A stretch of DNA of 64,000 nt from Thermoflexus sp. (GTDB lineage: Bacteria; Chloroflexota; Anaerolineae; Aggregatilineales; Aggregatilineaceae): assembly GCA_020724465.1 (NCBI GenBank), contig DYGX01000002.1:296962-360961 (forward strand), given 5' to 3'. The notes under the pieces are model-generated. The model made no database searches, was not told where the DNA came from, and was given only the letters and a program-made list of their open reading frames with translations. Position numbers and translations under genes: made by a program. The number at the start of each line of letters is the position of its first letter. The first letter of the stretch is position 1. Positions 26,806-34,658 of this stretch are shown here, one piece after another.

Positions 26806-27552
26806 ATGGGGGAACTGACCGATCGGGTCGCGATTGTCACGGGCAGCGGGCAGGGCATCGGGCGCGCCGTCGCGCTTGAGCTGGCCCGGCGCGGCGCTAT
26901 CGTGGTGACAAATGACCTGAGCGGCTGTTGCGCCGACGATACGCTGGAAGAAGTCCGGGCGCTCGGCAGCGACGGCCTGGCGATCACGGCCGATGTGAGC
27001 GATGCCGCCCAGGTCGAAAGCCTGGTGGACGCCGTGCTGGAGAAGTTTGGCCGGGTCGACATCCTGGTGAACAACGCCGGAACGACCCGCGACAATCTGA
27101 TGGTGCGGATGCCGGAAGAAGACTGGGACCTGATCCTGCGCGTCAACCTCAAGAGCGCGTGGCTGTGTTCAAAGGCTGTCCTGCGCCCGATGATGCGCAA
27201 GCGATACGGACGCATTATCAATATGTCCAGCGTCAGCGGCATCGCGGGCCAGGCGGGGCAGACCAATTACAGCGCCAGCAAAGCCGGCTTGATCGGGATG
27301 ACAAAGGCGCTGGCCCGCGAGGTGGCTTCGCGCAACATCACGGTCAACGCTGTGGCGCCTGGCTTCATTCAGACGAAGCTGACGGAGAAGCTCCCACAGG
27401 ATATACTTGATACGCTGGTGGCGAACATCCCAATGGGCCGTTGGGGAACGGTTGAGGACGTCAGCTACGCGGTCGCTTTCCTGGCATCTGAGCGGGCCGG
27501 GTATATCACCGGTCACGTGCTGTCGGTGGACGGCGGCCTGATCATGGGGTGA
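26806..27552 (+). CDS. fabG: 3-oxoacyl-ACP reductase-type short-chain dehydrogenase
   Basis: A classical SDR of FabG length (248 aa). The cofactor site is TGSGQGIG (12-19) and NNAG is at 89-92. The catalytic Ser142, Tyr155 and Lys159 are in place, and PGFIQTKLTEKLP is typical of FabG. It would reduce 3-ketoacyl-ACP with NADPH in fatty-acid elongation. No other fab gene is adjacent, so an SDR with a different substrate remains possible. AAGGAGC precedes the ATG. It is the first gene of a plus-strand series. Confidence 0.87.
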   Translation: MGELTDRVAIVTGSGQGIGRAVALELARRGAIVVTNDLSGCCADDTLEEVRALGSDGLAITADVSDAAQVESLVDAVLEKFGRVDILVNNAGTTRDNLMVRMPEEDWDLILRVNLKSAWLCSKAVLRPMMRKRYGRIINMSSVSGIAGQAGQTNYSASKAGLIGMTKALAREVASRNITVNAVAPGFIQTKLTEKLPQDILDTLVANIPMGRWGTVEDVSYAVAFLASERAGYITGHVLSVDGGLIMG

Positions 27553-27598
27553 GACGCGACCGAGCGCGGTTGCGAGGATTGAGTGGCGGAGAACGGCG

Positions 27599-27964
27599 AT
27601 GGTGAGTCCGCGGCATCCAAATGATACGGTGACGCTCGCGCCGGGGGTCTTGCTGACGATTGCGCGCAAGGCGACGTTGAGCGTGCCCGGAGTGCTGCGT
27701 ATGGGAGGGACGCCGGGCGGTGTGGGGCGTTTGCTGCGGCGCGTGCCCGCTGCCAACGGCGTCCAGATTACGGTGGAAGACGGGACAGTGACCGCGCACC
27801 TGTATGTCGTGGCCGATCCGACCGTGAACCTGCGTGAGATGTGCGTCAACGTGCAGAAGGCGGTCGAACGCTCGATCCGCGAGCTGTTGAGCATGAAAGT
27901 CGAGTCGGTCAATGTCCATGTCGAGGACGTTGATTTTGGCCTTCGGACCGAGCCGGACTCGTAG
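27599..27964 (+). CDS. Asp23/Gls24-family protein, 121 aa
   Basis: A small alpha/beta protein of the Asp23 (YqhY/YloU) family. The pattern LAPGVLLTIARKATLSVPGVLRM is followed by VQITVEDGTVTAHLYVVADPTVNLREMCVNVQKAVERSI and VNVHVEDVDF. Members in Firmicutes are linked to the envelope or to fatty-acid synthesis, and YqhY is encoded next to nusB, as here. The exact role is unknown. It lies between fabG and nusB with short gaps. Confidence 0.85.
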   Translation: MVSPRHPNDTVTLAPGVLLTIARKATLSVPGVLRMGGTPGGVGRLLRRVPAANGVQITVEDGTVTAHLYVVADPTVNLREMCVNVQKAVERSIRELLSMKVESVNVHVEDVDFGLRTEPDS

Positions 27965-27991
27965 AGACCTGGCCAGCTAGGTAGATCCAAC

Positions 27992-28465
27992 GTGCCCACT
28001 ACCGATTACCGCCATCGCGCCCGTAGCCTCGCGCTGCAGATCCTGTACGAGCTGGACTCGACCTCACACGATCGCACCGAAGTTCTCAGTACCCATCTGG
28101 AGAACGAAGGCGCCCGGCCGGATGTGCGCCGTCTGGTAGTGCGGTTGGTGGATGGCGTGCTGGCGCATCGCTTGCCGCTGGACGACCTGATCCGCCGCTA
28201 TGCGCCTGAGTGGCCGCTGGAACAGCTCGCGGTGGTGGATCGCAACATTCTGCGCCTGGCCGTGTACGAGCTGCTCTACGAACCGGAGACGCCGGTCAAG
28301 GTGGTGATTAACGAGGCGATTGAGCTTGCCAAGCTGTTTGGCGCCGAGAGCACACCGCGCTTCGTCAATGGGGTGCTCGGCTCGCTGGTGCTGCACGAAA
28401 CAGAGCTGCGCTCGTCGCAGCCACAGCGGGCCGGCCGGGACGATCACCAAGGAAGTCAGCCGTAG
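27992..28465 (+). CDS. nusB: Transcription antitermination factor NusB (GTG start)
   Basis: NusB binds boxA with S10 to promote rRNA antitermination. The helical protein begins RHRARSLALQILYELD and has the family block RNILRLAVYELLYEPETPVKVVINEAIELAKLFG followed by RFVNGVLGSL. It is 157 aa. The start is GTG 27992; no ATG lies in a sensible position, and the ribosome site is weak. It sits after the Asp23-family gene and 5 bases before tatC, so translational coupling is likely. Confidence 0.93.
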   Translation: MPTTDYRHRARSLALQILYELDSTSHDRTEVLSTHLENEGARPDVRRLVVRLVDGVLAHRLPLDDLIRRYAPEWPLEQLAVVDRNILRLAVYELLYEPETPVKVVINEAIELAKLFGAESTPRFVNGVLGSLVLHETELRSSQPQRAGRDDHQGSQP

Positions 28466-28470
28466 GCTCC

Positions 28471-29286
28471 ATGTCTAATCACCCTATCCCCCACGACAAA
28501 GGGAAGCCCGTCGTTTCGCAGCGTTACGATGCCTGGCGTTCCCTGCGCGGCGACGTCGACGACACGCCGCTGACGCTGTTTGAGCATCTCAACGAGTTGC
28601 GCCGGCGCCTGTTTCGCGCGCTTCTGGCGCTGGCGATCGGTGTGGTCGCGTCCGTGTTTTTCACCGGCTCGATCTTGCGCTATCTTATCCGCCCCTATGG
28701 CGAAGAGCTGCAGGTCCTCGGCCCGACCGAGAGCGTGGTGATGTACTTCCGGGTCGCGCTGCTGGCCGGGGCGATTCTGGCGATTCCGTACATCACGCTC
28801 CAGCTTTTCCTCTTTGTTGCCCCCGGACTCACGCGCAAAGAAAAGCGCTGGATTTACCTGGCGCTGCCCGCCACGACCGCGCTTTTTTTAGTCGGCGTGG
28901 CCTTCGCGTGGTTCATCATGATTCCGGCTGCATTAAACTTCTTGCAGAACTTCGAGAGCGAGATCTTCAAGGCCGAGTGGACGGCTGAACGCTATATCGC
29001 CTTCCTGACCTCGCTGTTGTTCTGGATTGGGGTGGCGTTCGAGATGCCGGTGGTCGTGTTTGTGCTGGCGCGGTTGGGGATTGTCGGTCCCGCGCCGCTG
29101 ATCCGGAACTGGCGGCTGGCGGTGGTTCTGATCACCGTGGTCGCGGCGCTGATCACGCCGACCGTCGATCCGTTCAATATGCTGCTGGTAGTCGGCCCGC
29201 TGCTGGTGCTTTACCTGCTCAGCATCGGGCTGGCGATGATTGCGTATCCCCGCGCCCTGCGCTCCAACACGCGCAGAACGCGGTAG
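28471..29286 (+). CDS. tatC: Twin-arginine translocase subunit TatC
   Basis: The core receptor of the Tat export pathway, which moves folded proteins with RR signal peptides across the membrane. A ~30-residue hydrophilic extension precedes the conserved FEHLNELRRRLFRALLAL. Six TM helices follow, with FVAPGLTRKEKRW in the cytoplasmic loop and FEMPVVVFVLARLGIV near helix 4. It is 271 aa. TatA or TatB genes are not in the window. Confidence 0.95.
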   Translation: MSNHPIPHDKGKPVVSQRYDAWRSLRGDVDDTPLTLFEHLNELRRRLFRALLALAIGVVASVFFTGSILRYLIRPYGEELQVLGPTESVVMYFRVALLAGAILAIPYITLQLFLFVAPGLTRKEKRWIYLALPATTALFLVGVAFAWFIMIPAALNFLQNFESEIFKAEWTAERYIAFLTSLLFWIGVAFEMPVVVFVLARLGIVGPAPLIRNWRLAVVLITVVAALITPTVDPFNMLLVVGPLLVLYLLSIGLAMIAYPRALRSNTRRTR

Positions 29287-29319
29287 TTTGTGCTCAAAAA
29301 TAGGGAGACATTCTGAACA

Positions 29320-30645
29320 ATGCCGAAAACACGTGTTTTGATTATGGGGGCCGCTGGCCGGGACTTTCACAACTTCAACCGGTATTACCGCGACAACGAA
29401 GCCTATGAGGTGGTTGCGTTCACCGCGACACAGATCCCGGATATCGAAGGGCGCACCTATCCGCCTGAGCTGGCGGGCCGTCTGTACCCCAATGGCATCC
29501 CGATCTACGACGAGGCGGACCTGACGGCACTCATCGCGCAGTATGACGTAGATGAGGTGGTGTTCGCCTACTCGGACGTGTCGCATGAATACGTGATGCA
29601 CAAGGCGAGCCAGGTGCTGGCTGCCGGCGCGGACTATCGCCTGATGGGCCTCAAGCACACGGTGCTGAAGAGCACCAAGCCGGTCGTGGGCGTCGGGGCA
29701 GTGCGGACGGGTTCGGGCAAGAGCCAGACAACGCGTGCGGTCAGTGACGCGTTGCGCCGGCTCGGCTACAAGGTCGCCGTCGTGCGGCATCCCATGCCAT
29801 ATGGCGATCTCGCCAGGCAGCGAGTGCAGCGTTTTGCGGACTACGCCGATCTCGACAAGCACGACGTGACGATTGAGGAGCGCGAAGAATATGAGCCGCA
29901 CCTGGATCGCGGCGTGGTGGTGTTTGCAGGTGTGGACTATGAGGCGATTCTGCGCGAAGCAGAGCAGGAAGCCGATATTATCTTGTGGGATGGCGGCAAC
30001 AACGATCTGCCGTTCTTTCAACCCGACCTGTATTTCGTCGTGGTCGACCCGCACCGCGCCGGCCATGAGTTGAGCTATCACCCTGGCGAGGCGAATTTGC
30101 GGATGGCGGATGTTGTCGTCATCAATAAGGTGGATACGGCACCCCCTGACGGCGTGCGCAAGGTCCGCGAGAGCATTCGCCAGGTGAATCCGGACGCGAT
30201 CGTCATCGAAGCCGCGTCGCCCACTTTTGTGGACGATGCCGAAGCGATCCACGGCAAGCGCGTGCTGGTTATCGAGGACGGGCCGACGCTCACCCACGGC
30301 GAGATGGCATATGGCGCGGGAGTTGTGGCGGCGCAGCGTTTCGGAGCCAGCGAGCTGGTCGATCCCCGGCCCTATGCCGTCGGCAGTATTATCGAGACTT
30401 TTGAGAAGTATCCGACCACCGGCACGCTGCTGCCGGCGATGGGGTATGGCGCCAAGCAGCGCGCGGATCTCGAGGCCACGATTCGCAATACGCCGGCGGA
30501 CCTGGTGCTGGTGGCCACGCCGATCGACCTGAGCCGCGTCATTACGATCGATAAGCCTTTCCGCCGCGTGCGCTACGAGCTGCAGGAACTGGGCAATCCG
30601 ACCGTGGCCGAGCTGCTCGAAGCCAAGTTTGGCCGCAAGTCTTGA
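29320..30645 (+). CDS. Predicted GTPase resembling cyclic 2,3-diphosphoglycerate synthetase, 441 aa
   Basis: The N-terminal Rossmann-like part (TRVLIMGAAGRDFHNFN, about 4-20) is followed by a P-loop GAVRTGSGKSQTTRAV (about 126-141). Then come ADIILWDGGNNDLPFF and VVINKVDTA (G4-like NKxD). This is the COG2403 family, related to archaeal cPGS, which cyclises 2,3-diphosphoglycerate. The bacterial function is unproven. It is a full-length protein, 33 bases after tatC, and is followed by a terminator. Confidence 0.8.
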   Translation: MPKTRVLIMGAAGRDFHNFNRYYRDNEAYEVVAFTATQIPDIEGRTYPPELAGRLYPNGIPIYDEADLTALIAQYDVDEVVFAYSDVSHEYVMHKASQVLAAGADYRLMGLKHTVLKSTKPVVGVGAVRTGSGKSQTTRAVSDALRRLGYKVAVVRHPMPYGDLARQRVQRFADYADLDKHDVTIEEREEYEPHLDRGVVVFAGVDYEAILREAEQEADIILWDGGNNDLPFFQPDLYFVVVDPHRAGHELSYHPGEANLRMADVVVINKVDTAPPDGVRKVRESIRQVNPDAIVIEAASPTFVDDAEAIHGKRVLVIEDGPTLTHGEMAYGAGVVAAQRFGASELVDPRPYAVGSIIETFEKYPTTGTLLPAMGYGAKQRADLEATIRNTPADLVLVATPIDLSRVITIDKPFRRVRYELQELGNPTVAELLEAKFGRKS

Positions 30646-30655
30646 TCAACTGGTT

Positions 30656-30687
30656 GGGGCGCGCGCCTGAGGTGTGCGCCCCTTTTT
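30656..30687 (+). terminator. Intrinsic terminator of the fabG-to-GTPase unit
   Basis: GGGGCGC (30656-30662) pairs with GCGCCCC (30676-30682) and is followed by TTTTTA. Confidence 0.8.
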
Positions 30688-30808
30688 ACCCCCGGCTGCA
30701 CCCCGGTGCCACGCCAAGAGGCGGCCTGATGGCATTTTATCTTTTCGGCTGGCTTCTGCTGGACTGGGCGCAGGGGGCGATTGATGAAAGGGTGGAGCGC
30801 AGCAAACG

Positions 30809-31732
30809 GTGAAACCAGCACTGATTGTCCACGGCGACGCGTGGGAGATCGAGGCCGAGACGTACACGGAGCGGATCGCGGGAGTGCGGGCGGCGGTCGA
30901 GGCCGGATGGGCGATTTTGGCGCGGGGAGGCTCGGCGCTCGATGCAGTGGAGCAGGCCGTGGCGTTGATGGAAGACGACCCTGTTTTCAACGCGGGGGTG
31001 GGCAGCGCGCTGAACCGCGACGGTGAAATCGAGCTGGATGCAATCATCATGGATGGTCGCACGCTGGCGCTGGGGGCGGTTGCGGCGGTCCGGGGCATCA
31101 CCAACCCGGTCAGGCTGGCGCGGCTGATCATGGAAGACACCGAGCATAGCCTGCTGGTGGGCGAAGGCGCGCGTCGTTTCGCCGAGCTGAAAGGGATGCG
31201 CCTGGCCGCGCAGGCCGAATTGACCGTGCCGCGCGAGGTGGAACGTTTCCGGCATTTCCAGATGCAGGCCGGCTACCGTGTGCCCGCCGGTCTGACGCCG
31301 AACCCGATGGACACGGTTGGCGCGGTCGCCATCGACGCGCAGGGAAATGTCGCCGCGGCCACATCAACGGGGGGTGTGCACTTCAAGATGCCGGGCCGGG
31401 TCGGTGATTCGCCGCTTGTTGGCTCGGGCGCGTATGCCGATAACCGGGCGGGCGCGGCGGCCACCACCGGTCACGGCGAAAGCATCATGCGTGTGGTGCT
31501 GTCGAAGACGGCGACAGACGCGGTTGAGCGCGGCTTTTCCGCCCAAGAAGCGGCGGACTACGCGATCGCGCTTTTGCACGAACGGACCGGCGGCTATGGT
31601 GGTATCATCGTGGTCGATCCGCAGGGTCGCGTGGGTTATGCCTACAACACGCCGCAGATGGCCGTCGGATGGGTGCGGGATGATGGGACGATCCACGCGC
31701 AGGTTGAACGCCAGTCAGGCGGCGAGGGCTGA
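30809..31732 (+). CDS. Isoaspartyl peptidase / L-asparaginase (Ntn hydrolase)
   Basis: A plant-type asparaginase made as a precursor that cleaves itself before a Thr. The nucleophile is in MDTVGAVAID (Thr about 168). The substrate region GRVGDSPLVGSGAYAD and the TTGHGE block are intact, as is GGSALDAVEQAV near the N-terminus. The usual HGGAG near residue 8 is HGDAW, a departure from consensus. It would hydrolyse isoaspartyl dipeptides or asparagine in the cytoplasm. The start is GTG 30809. Confidence 0.9.
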   Translation: MKPALIVHGDAWEIEAETYTERIAGVRAAVEAGWAILARGGSALDAVEQAVALMEDDPVFNAGVGSALNRDGEIELDAIIMDGRTLALGAVAAVRGITNPVRLARLIMEDTEHSLLVGEGARRFAELKGMRLAAQAELTVPREVERFRHFQMQAGYRVPAGLTPNPMDTVGAVAIDAQGNVAAATSTGGVHFKMPGRVGDSPLVGSGAYADNRAGAAATTGHGESIMRVVLSKTATDAVERGFSAQEAADYAIALLHERTGGYGGIIVVDPQGRVGYAYNTPQMAVGWVRDDGTIHAQVERQSGGEG

Positions 31733-31733
31733 C

Positions 31734-32594
31734 ATGGGACGCGCGCGCGCCGTGGTGCTGGTGGGCGGGCTGCTGGCGATTGGCCTGTTGGGTGCCGGCT
31801 GCGGGTCGCTGCGCGACACGCCGCCCACGCCGCCGCCGATCTATGTCACGGCGACCGACCTTCCGCTCGTGATCCCGATCGTGGCGACCGAGACGCCCAG
31901 CCCGACCCCTGAGGTCACACTGACGGCGGCGGCGCTGCTGCCGACATTTGACCCCAGCACGCCAATCCCCACGCCGACGCGCCCGGCTCCGATCACGATG
32001 ACGCCGACCTTTACGCCGACCACGACGAATACACCCGGTACGCCCGGCGGCCCGGCGGTCTACGGTCCGGTGGGCGGCGGGGTGGATGCAGCCCTGCCCG
32101 GTGTCGATGACTCCTGCGGAACCACTGTGCCAGGGGTCTTTGGGGCGATCTACCAGAGCGATCCCGGTTTGCAGACGGCGATCGGCTGCCCGCTGGCGAG
32201 CGCGCCTGCCCCTGTGAGCGGCGCATACCAGCCCTATCAGAATGGGCGGATGCTCTGGGTTTCATCGCTTGGCGCCGGGACGCAGGCCGCGATCTACGCG
32301 CTGCTCAGCGATGGTACGTACCAACGCCTGAACGATACCTTCGTCGATGGCGTGGATCCGGAGAGTGTGGGCAGCGTTCCACCAGAAGGGCTGCTGGAGC
32401 CGCAGCGCGGATTTGGCAAAGCCTGGCGCGAGAACCCGCCGGTGCGCGATCGCATCGGATGGGCAACCGCGCCCGAAAGTCCGACCGGCGCTCAGGTGCT
32501 GCGCTTCGAGCGTGGGGAGATGATAGCGGTCGACGCTCTGGGACAGACGTTTATCTTTGTGGCAGGGGCGCCCGGCACCTGGATAGCTCGCTAG
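31734..32594 (+). CDS. Lipoprotein with Thr/Pro spacer and unknown C-terminal domain, 286 aa
   Basis: The signal peptide ends in LLGAGC (Cys23). A long Thr/Pro-rich spacer (about 28-115) leads to a domain of ~170 residues with a single Cys pair candidate (DDSCGTT and IGCPLAS) and aromatic, Gly-rich blocks (AYQPYQNGRMLWVSS, QVLRFERGEMIAVDA). That domain is weakly reminiscent of LGFP-like cell-wall repeats. The function is unknown. The ATG is one base after the stop of the peptidase gene, so the two are coupled. The longer open frame upstream is the peptidase read in another frame. Confidence 0.78.
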   Translation: MGRARAVVLVGGLLAIGLLGAGCGSLRDTPPTPPPIYVTATDLPLVIPIVATETPSPTPEVTLTAAALLPTFDPSTPIPTPTRPAPITMTPTFTPTTTNTPGTPGGPAVYGPVGGGVDAALPGVDDSCGTTVPGVFGAIYQSDPGLQTAIGCPLASAPAPVSGAYQPYQNGRMLWVSSLGAGTQAAIYALLSDGTYQRLNDTFVDGVDPESVGSVPPEGLLEPQRGFGKAWRENPPVRDRIGWATAPESPTGAQVLRFERGEMIAVDALGQTFIFVAGAPGTWIAR

Positions 32595-32612
32595 TGTCGC
32601 CACGTCGCGCAG

Positions 32613-34571
32613 CTACTCGGCACCGAGCGGCAGTTCCGCAGCCTGCGCCAGGTACGCCCCGCGCTCGTCGAGAACTTCCACGTTGCGATAGACTCCGCTG
32701 TCAAGCGTGTACATACCGACGCTGAGCCGCGCTGCCGCATCCGGGATCGCCAGCTCGAACCACAGATAGAGGGTGTCTCCCTCGCGCCAGTAGCGGCCCG
32801 GCCAGCCGGGGCGGTCGGCCTGCGCAAGCCGGTTGCCATCCGAAGCCAGGGCGTGCGCGAACACCTGATAGTCCGCCGGAACCGGCCCGCTGAGACGGTA
32901 TTGAAGCAGCACCTCGCCTGGCAAGAGCGCGAACCCGGTCAGGTGGGCGCCGTTGGCAAACCGGACGGGATCGACCGGGGCGATCTCATCCGCCCATGGG
33001 TCCGCGCCCGCTGTGCGCACGACGTAAGCCGGGCCGCCGGGTCGTGGCTCGAACACCGCCGCATCGGACTGGTCGGCGCGGCACTGTGCATCGGAGCAGG
33101 GGCGCAGGCCAGGCTGCACGGCGATAAGTTCGACGGCACGGCCCGCCGGAACGACTGCTGTCCGCTGCCCGTTCACGAAGCGGACGTGGTCGATCCCATC
33201 CAGCAAGACCCCCCATACCGCCGGAATCTCGTCGTAAGGCGCGACCTCGCCGCCGCTGATCACGATCACATCGTGCGGATCGCGCGCCAGGATGTCGGAT
33301 CGGATGGCGAGCAGGTCGCCGAGCGGGGTGCCGAAGCCGCCCGGCGTGTCGTGGGTGTCCACAAAGCGCAAAAGTGCGGCGAAGTGATATGCCTGGAGCG
33401 CGACAAGCGCTACCAGCACGCCCGCCAGCGCCGCGCGCAGCGCATAACCTGCGCGGGTTCGCGGCAGATGTTCCCACAAGGACGCGCCGCCGACTCCGGC
33501 CAGGGCGAAGGCGGCAGGCAGCATGGGGATCAGGTAGTGCTGAGCGACTGCGGTCCACTCCCAGGTGAAAGCCAGCACCGGCAGCGCCAGCCAGAGCGCC
33601 AGCACAACCCCGGTTTGATGGCGCCGGAAGCCCGCCCGCGCCGCCTGCCCGATCAGTGCGCCGGCGCTCGCGGCGGCGCCGAGCGGCACCAGCCAGAAGA
33701 GCGGATCGGCGCCGGGCACGGTGGCGCGATAGGCGCGGAACTGCTCCGGACCGGCCAGCGCATGAATGTTCGTTCCCGCTGCCGTCAGCCAGGCCAGCTC
33801 AAGCGCCTGAGCCGTTAGCTGCCGGGAGGGCTTGTTTTCGGATGCGATCCCACGTTCGAGCGTGTCGAGCGTCAGCAGGCCGGCGTCGCGCGCACCGATC
33901 ACCGTCGGCACGACCACCAGCCCGGCAAGCACCAACCCCGCAGCCAGCAGCCGCCCGCGCGCGTTCCGCGCCCACAGCGCCACCATCGCCAGACTGAGCG
34001 GCACCAGGGCCAGCGCTGCGAGATGGATTTGCACGGTGAGCGCCAGCAATGGCCAGTGCGCCACCTGTGCCCAGCGTCTGCGCTCGCGGTAACCGAGCAG
34101 GCCGCACAGCATCGTCGCAACGACAAACGGCGGCAGCAGATTCTGTGCCCAGATCTTGCGCGCAAAGATCGCGCTCCACGGGCTGGCGGCATAGAGCAGC
34201 GCGGCGATCAGGGCGGCACGGGGGCCGAAAGAGCGCCGCACGAGCAGCCACGTCAGCCCGACCGCCAGCACGTTCAGCGCCCCAATGTACAGGGTCGCCA
34301 GAACCGGTGTCTTGTCGAAGATATAGGGCAGGGCGAACAGATAGACGCTGTGAGGGGGATTGGGGATACCTGCCGATGAGCTGATCCCCAGGAGCGGCAG
34401 AGACTTGCCGCGCGCCAGGTCAAGCGCCAGTTGGGACAGATTGGCTTCGTCGCGCTTGAACTCGGTGATGCCCGGCGCGCCCATCCGCAGCGCCGCCGCC
34501 AGCGCCAGGATCGCGACCAGGCAAGCCAGCTCCCAACGCCGGAGAGCGCCGGATTGACTCATGGGAGGCAC
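32613..34571 (-). CDS. GT39-like membrane glycosyltransferase, 652 aa
   Basis: An integral membrane protein with about 10-12 hydrophobic helices in the first ~400 residues and a soluble C-terminal region of ~230. An acidic pair follows the first helix (FKRDEANLSQLAL), the position of the catalytic Asp/Glu in PMT/ArnT-type (GT-C) enzymes that use polyprenyl-phosphate sugars. The external loop IPNPPHSVYLFALPY also fits the family. Acceptor and sugar are unknown. It is the last gene of the minus-strand series that begins with hsp20; an 8-bp inverted repeat (34589-34621) in the 87-base gap upstream may partly separate it. Confidence 0.8.
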   Translation of the reverse strand: MPPMSQSGALRRWELACLVAILALAAALRMGAPGITEFKRDEANLSQLALDLARGKSLPLLGISSSAGIPNPPHSVYLFALPYIFDKTPVLATLYIGALNVLAVGLTWLLVRRSFGPRAALIAALLYAASPWSAIFARKIWAQNLLPPFVVATMLCGLLGYRERRRWAQVAHWPLLALTVQIHLAALALVPLSLAMVALWARNARGRLLAAGLVLAGLVVVPTVIGARDAGLLTLDTLERGIASENKPSRQLTAQALELAWLTAAGTNIHALAGPEQFRAYRATVPGADPLFWLVPLGAAASAGALIGQAARAGFRRHQTGVVLALWLALPVLAFTWEWTAVAQHYLIPMLPAAFALAGVGGASLWEHLPRTRAGYALRAALAGVLVALVALQAYHFAALLRFVDTHDTPGGFGTPLGDLLAIRSDILARDPHDVIVISGGEVAPYDEIPAVWGVLLDGIDHVRFVNGQRTAVVPAGRAVELIAVQPGLRPCSDAQCRADQSDAAVFEPRPGGPAYVVRTAGADPWADEIAPVDPVRFANGAHLTGFALLPGEVLLQYRLSGPVPADYQVFAHALASDGNRLAQADRPGWPGRYWREGDTLYLWFELAIPDAAARLSVGMYTLDSGVYRNVEVLDERGAYLAQAAELPLGAE

Positions 34572-34658
34572 AGGCCGAGAATTGAACGCTCCGGGCAGCA
34601 GGCCGCTCCCACCGCCCGGAGTCCGGATGCAGGTATCGGTTTCAGGGCGTCATCCGGG

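Noticed and set aside
26160..27266. 368-codon minus-strand frame spanning the acetyltransferase and fabG
   Set aside because: It is antisense to fabG and out of frame with the acetyltransferase motifs.
28933..30297. 454-codon minus-strand frame
   Set aside because: It is antisense to tatC and the GTPase gene; no motif is recognisable.
31317..31733. Upstream extension of the 31734 lipoprotein
   Set aside because: That stretch is the isoaspartyl peptidase gene read in another frame; the lipoprotein signal peptide begins at 31734.
34589..34621. Terminator between the PHP/AlbA_2 gene and the glycosyltransferase
   Set aside because: The 8-bp inverted repeat is real, but the loop is long and no T run follows, so I did not list it as a terminator.
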